Source of the DNA: Scenedesmus sp. ARA3
Taxonomy: Eukaryota > Chlorophyta > Chlorophyceae > Sphaeropleales > Scenedesmaceae
Length of the DNA stretch: 10,208 bases
NCBI GenBank assembly: GCA_004335835.1
Contig: RWJK01001181.1
Span: 1,721 to 11,928, forward strand
Reading direction: 5' to 3'
Below, piece by piece: positions 6,924 to 10,208 of the stretch. The translations under genes were made by a program, and so were the position numbers. Under the pieces are notes generated by a model. It saw nothing but the letters and a program-made list of their open reading frames with translations, searched no databases and was not told where the DNA came from. The first letter of the stretch is position 1. Each line of letters opens with the position of its first letter.

Positions 6924-9681
6924 CAGGCCAGCGCAGCGGCAGGCAATGCAGACCGCCAGTCGGCAAGAGATGCGTGAGGCACGCCAGCAAATCAACTCAT
7001 CACCGACTGCTAAACTCTGTCTGATGCGCCCCGCCCCGCTGGCACACATGGCTTGCTTGAAGGTGCGCAGTTATGCTTTTACCATGCTTAGCATCACCCT
7101 ATTTACATGGCCTGCGCACCTGGCTGGGGAATGAGCAGCCTGCCATACACAGCATCCACACTCCGCACACCAGCTTCCTGACGTGCCAATTACATGCCTG
7201 CTTTCAGCACATGCGTGTGCAATGAACCCGGGCAGTATGGCAACCATCGCCTGCGCACCTGTTCGGGGAAGAGTCCAGCCAAGGTCAGAAAACTATCCAT
7301 ATCACATGCTCGTGTCATGATGCGACATGCCCCGCCCGTTCCCTCTGCCAGAGATCTGCCGAACACAGCATTGTTTGTTATAACCCTAGCAGGATAGATC
7401 TTTTCGACACCCACTTCGTCCGACTACTCGCATCTGCTTTACATGCTAAATACTCTGCAAACTCCATGTTAACAGCCGCCGCACCTGGCTGGGGAAGAAG
7501 TAGAGCCAGTAGCGGCTGCTGCTGCCCGCCCCCAGCCCCAGTGACACCACGCTGTAGCCCGGGTGCTCCGCGATGGGCCACGACTCGATCTTGGCTATGC
7601 TGCCGTACGGCACTGCAGCAGCAGCAGCAGCAGCAGCAGCATGACCACAAGCAAGATGCAGCAGGATAGCGTGGCGGCAGGAGGTGCACCAGTAGGCCGA
7701 CAGGGTGGCGTGAAACTGCCTGTGTTGCAGCAAGTTGACAAACCATGGATGCATCGGCATATGCGTGGAGGCAGCTAGCTTTATATCGGACATGCTGCAT
7801 GACCCGTAGTGTATGACGCAAGGACCACCAACAAGAAGTGGCTGCGGCCATGGCGGCATGTGCAGAGCACTGTAGGGCATTAATGAGGCAGCATTGCTTG
7901 CAGGTGAACGGTTGTGTATTTACCATGCCTAACACTGTCATAATGCAGCAGCCACATGTGCAGGTTGCAGCAGCTGCCAATGCTACAGCGTGTGTGGTGC
8001 TGAGTCTGGGGCTGGGGCAAACCTTGGAAGCAGAGGACCTCTGCCATCAACTTACGTTTCTGCGTGGTTGTGGTGCTTGCGATCCACAGCTGCTGGCTCT
8101 CTGGCTTGAATGTTAACCGCACCTGCAGCAGCAGCAGCAGCAGCAGGAGGAGGAGGAGCAGCAGGAGCAGGAGCACAGCGAAGCTGAGATACCTAGTGCT
8201 GCTTAACCTCATGCTCCGCTTCTGCTCACCCCTGCAGCAGCGAATCCCAAATTTCAGGCAGCATGAACAGCCTCCGCCTTCGGACACAGCAACAATTCTG
8301 GCACGTCACACACATGCGGCTGACAAGCATGTGCATGCCCTACACCAATAACATCCCTGATGTGACACGAGTATGACACCACATATCCCAGGTTGATATG
8401 CTCACAAAACCCGGGCGTCTGCTGCAGCCCACCTTGCTGCCCTGGCTGTTGTAGAGGCCGTTGAAGTTGAGCAGCGAGTCGGGCAGCGGCACCTGCCGCT
8501 CAGCAATGCCCGGCATGGCCTCCTCAGGCACGCCCTTGGCGATCACCTGCGGGGTGCAAGACATAGCACATAACAAATAGGTAACAAAAACATAACAAAA
8601 CCGCTGGTCAATGCAGATGTACGGCACGCCCTTGGCGATGACCTGCAGGGCACACAAGCGCAAGACATGACAAGTAACAAACTTGTAACACAACAGCTGG
8701 TGGATGCAAGATGCCCGGCATCGCCTCCTCCGGCACGCCCTTGGCGATCACCTGCGGGGTGCACATGCAAAACAAACATATTGAGAGCCTGCTTGCATAC
8801 AACTGACTGTAATCTCTGAGTCAATAACACATAGCAAACACGACACAACAGTTTATCGACACCGCTGGTGAATGCAAGATGCCCAGCATGGCCTCCTTGG
8901 CGATCACCTGCAGGGCACACACATGTAAAACATGACAAATAACATAACATATAACAAACATGTAACAACATCGTTGGTAAAAGCAACATGCAAGCAGCCT
9001 GCTAGAACTTGCCTTGAAGAGGCAGCACACAATTTTCTCTCAGCAAACACGCAGCGAATGTACTTTCTGATCCACATGTGGCAGACACCAGCCAAGCAAT
9101 GAGGCGTGGCGTGCGAGCCTGCTGCGCATGTTCGCGTAACGTCTGATCGAACTATACCACCCATTACTTGACAGCCTAGTAGGCAGACTCAATGCACCAA
9201 GTACGTGGGCATTATTACTCAAAACAGTCGCGCCCACCTTTGCGTGCTGCGGCTGCTTGGTGATGTCTTCATCTTGCTTCGGCGCGTCCCACGCCATGCC
9301 GCCTGCGCCGCCGCTGCTGCTGGCTGCGCTGGCCTTGGCTGCCGCAATGTCTGCTTCGCTGCGGGAGCGGCATTTGTTCAAAAGAGATGTCAGAGAAGAG
9401 ACTCAGGCGACATCATACACAGTAAAATTGCTGAGCACAGAAACGTGCCGCATGCGCATGCCCGGTTGAGTGGAAGGTATTGCGGGGTATGGCAAAGTGC
9501 CAACAGGCCATACATCAGCTGGCCTCTGCAGCTGGCATCAAGCACCATGCACGTGGGGCACAGCAGTGTGGACATCGCTGACAGGCGCTTGCTAGCCGAC
9601 AGTGCCACCAGCACAACGCCTGCAGCTGCTGCTACTCGACCCGCTGCTGCCGGTGTTGCGACCAATCCCTCTTCTTGCAGC

Positions 9682-9713
<32 letters not shown>

Positions 9714-10010
9714 TTGCTGCTGCTGTCTCACCTGGAGCCGATGAGCAGCACCTTGGCGCCATTCTTGATGCCCACCTGCAGGAAAGCAGCAGTAGGTAGG
9801 TGCCATTTGAAAGAGAGGAGAGTTAGATGTGTGGGTCCTGGTACAACTTGACCAGGGTGTTATCCTGCTGAGGATGTGAGCCACAGTGCCATATTGCCAT
9901 ATGTTACGGCCCCGCCATCACCTTTTGCAGCGTGGCGGCGTCGTCCTTGAGCAGTCCCTTGTACATCAGCTTCTGCTTGGAGGGGGGTATGGCCAGCGCC
10001 TTCTCCACCT
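6821..10010 (-). CDS. UBFD1: UBFD1-like ubiquitin-family domain protein, seven exons, 5' partial
   Basis: Exons in transcription order: 10010-9922, 9775-9732, 9358-9238, 8546-8433, 8122-8056, 7612-7485, 6871-6821. Every border is GT-AG and all phases agree; the intron of 8055-7613 splits the Leu codon of KLPYGSI. About 203 residues are encoded. The first two exons give the second half of a ubiquitin-like domain (IPPSKQKLMYKG...LLKDD, then GIKNGAKVLLIGS). Exon 3 is an Ala/Ser/Gly-rich linker. Exons 4-7 match the C-terminal domain of UBFD1: VIAKGVPEEAMPG, NGLYNSQGSKVRLTFK, QQLW, LPYGSIAKIES, YWLYFFPSQ, then YVSGIK near the stop. Human UBFD1 has corresponding blocks in the same order. UBFD1 is a poorly characterised ubiquitin-like protein, linked in the literature to NF-kB signalling; its algal role is unknown. 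The last exon codes only 16 residues and is the least certain. Upstream exons lie beyond 10208. Confidence 0.9.
6875..6922 (-). repeat. (CTG)16 on the minus strand, abutting the last-exon acceptor
   Basis: Sixteen perfect CAG triplets on the + strand. Read on the coding (minus) strand, (CTG)16 runs directly into the acceptor CAG (6872-6874) of the 6871-6821 exon, so the tract replaces an ordinary pyrimidine tract. Confidence 0.95.
7111..7275 (-). repeat. Two degenerate copies of the exon 6 donor border inside the last intron
   Basis: The real exon 6 end with its donor reads on the + strand CGCACCTGGCTGGGGAAGAAG (about 7480-7500). Similar sequences lie in the following intron: CTGCGCACCTGGCTGGGGAA (7112-7131) and CTGCGCACCTGTTCGGGGAA (7251-7270). 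On the minus strand each gives a TTCCCC..CAG|GTGCGC donor-like site. Only about 20 bp is conserved, so a local duplication is likely but not proven. Confidence 0.5.
7616..7639 (-). repeat. (CTG)8 on the minus strand, abutting the exon 6 acceptor
   Basis: Eight CAG triplets on the + strand. On the coding strand (CTG)8 leads straight into the acceptor CAG (7613-7615) of the 7612-7485 exon. Confidence 0.93.
8126..8174 (-). repeat. (CTG)7 plus CTC/CTG-rich tract, abutting the exon 5 acceptor
   Basis: On the coding strand a mixed CTC/CTG stretch passes into (CTG)7 (8146-8126) and then the acceptor CAG (8123-8125) of the 8122-8056 exon. The interrupted outer part suggests an older tract than the pure one at 6875-6922. 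Confidence 0.9.
8622..8907 (-). repeat. Three tandem partial copies of the exon 4 acceptor and exon start
   Basis: Upstream of the true exon 4 (start 8546, VIAKGVPEEAMPGIAERQ) the same intron holds three look-alikes, each after a CTGCAG or CCGCAG acceptor. They start at 8642 (VIAKGVP, 21 nt, 8622-8642), 8751 (VIAKGVPEEAMPGI, 42 nt, 8710-8751) and 8907 (VIAKEAMLGI, 30 nt, 8878-8907). The second and third then run into shared non-exonic sequence (TTGCATYCACCAGC); the first ends in a related tail (TGCATTGACCAGC). The T-rich intron tail (TAACAAA/CATAACA words on the + strand) is copied too. The repeat unit is thus the intron end plus exon beginning, about 96-156 bp apart. None has the rest of the exon or continues in a long frame, so they look like inactive duplicates or decoy acceptors. 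Confidence 0.85.
9681..9725 (-). repeat. Interrupted CTG/CAG tract next to the exon 2 donor
   Basis: Fifteen triplets on the + strand, CTG throughout apart from one CTA and one TTG. On the coding strand it is a CAG tract that begins just after the donor GTGAGA (9731-9726) of the 9775-9732 exon, the opposite side of the intron from the other tracts. Confidence 0.9.
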
Positions 10011-10145
10011 CTGCGCTTGCAGCAGGCAGCACGCACAGCGCAGCACAGCTTTGTTTGTTGCTTTCATAGCCTGATTTGTCGTTTGCCCATCACTTTGCTG
10101 GCCAGCAAGCGGCAGGCTTACAAGGAAAATGCAATCCCTTTGTCA

Positions 10146-10208
10146 ACAGCACAGCACAGCACAGCACAGCACAGCACAGCACAGCACAGCACAGCACAGC
10201 ACAGCACA
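10146..10208. repeat. (ACAGC)n pentanucleotide microsatellite
   Basis: Pure ACAGC units, about 12.6 copies, run to the window end. By position they lie in the intron upstream of the first visible UBFD1-like exon (10010), or in 5' flanking sequence. On the minus strand they read GCTGT. The true length is not known, as the window ends inside the tract. Confidence 0.95.

Noticed and set aside
7378..7980. A 200-codon minus-strand open frame
   Set aside because: It runs through the UBFD1-like exon at 7485-7612 in a different frame, and its Cys run is a translation of the intronic CTG tract.
8507..8960. Regularly spaced repeats considered as a CRISPR array
   Set aside because: Spacing is irregular (96, 109 and 156 bp), the repeats are diverged and of different lengths, the spacers are themselves related, and the setting is a eukaryotic intron.
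8340..9164. Minus-strand frames containing repeated VIAKGVP segments, suggesting a repeat protein
   Set aside because: The segments are separated by acceptor sequences and T-rich intron tails and fall into different frames. They are duplicated exon borders, not protein repeats.

Overview
The window looks like nuclear DNA of a green alga, most likely a chlorophycean such as a scenedesmid (Sphaeropleales). The reasons are short spliced exons separated by introns of about 150-700 bp, very many CAG/CTG tracts, moderately high GC, and TGTAA poly(A) signals downstream of predicted stops. There is no bacterial-style operon, RNA gene, CRISPR array or recognisable transposase. The species call is an inference.

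Layout. Positions 1-57 are a (CTG)19 tract that runs into a splice acceptor. The last exon of a + strand gene follows at 63-416; its product resembles the second half of an NlpC/P60-type peptidase. Positions 472-2085 look intergenic, with a few small tandem repeats and palindromes. A second + strand gene is proposed at 2532-3626: two exons encoding one membrane helix followed by a long, low-complexity Ala/Ser/Gln tail. Positions 3660-5950 hold only uncertain exon-like pieces. Positions 6041-6237 form an unusually dense series of short hairpins with no gene call.

The best-supported gene lies on the minus strand from 10010 down to 6821, and is 5' incomplete. Seven exons with matching phases and GT-AG borders encode a protein collinear with UBFD1 (ubiquitin family domain-containing protein 1): the second half of the ubiquitin-like domain, an Ala/Ser/Gly-rich linker, and the conserved C-terminal domain to the stop. 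Its poly(A) signal is at 6335-6339.

The genes show no sign of acting together. The most interesting structure is inside the UBFD1 introns. One 691-bp intron holds three decayed tandem copies of the next exon's acceptor plus exon start. The last intron holds two degenerate copies of the preceding donor border. CTG triplet tracts sit directly against four acceptors in the window. I found no convincing new multi-gene system.
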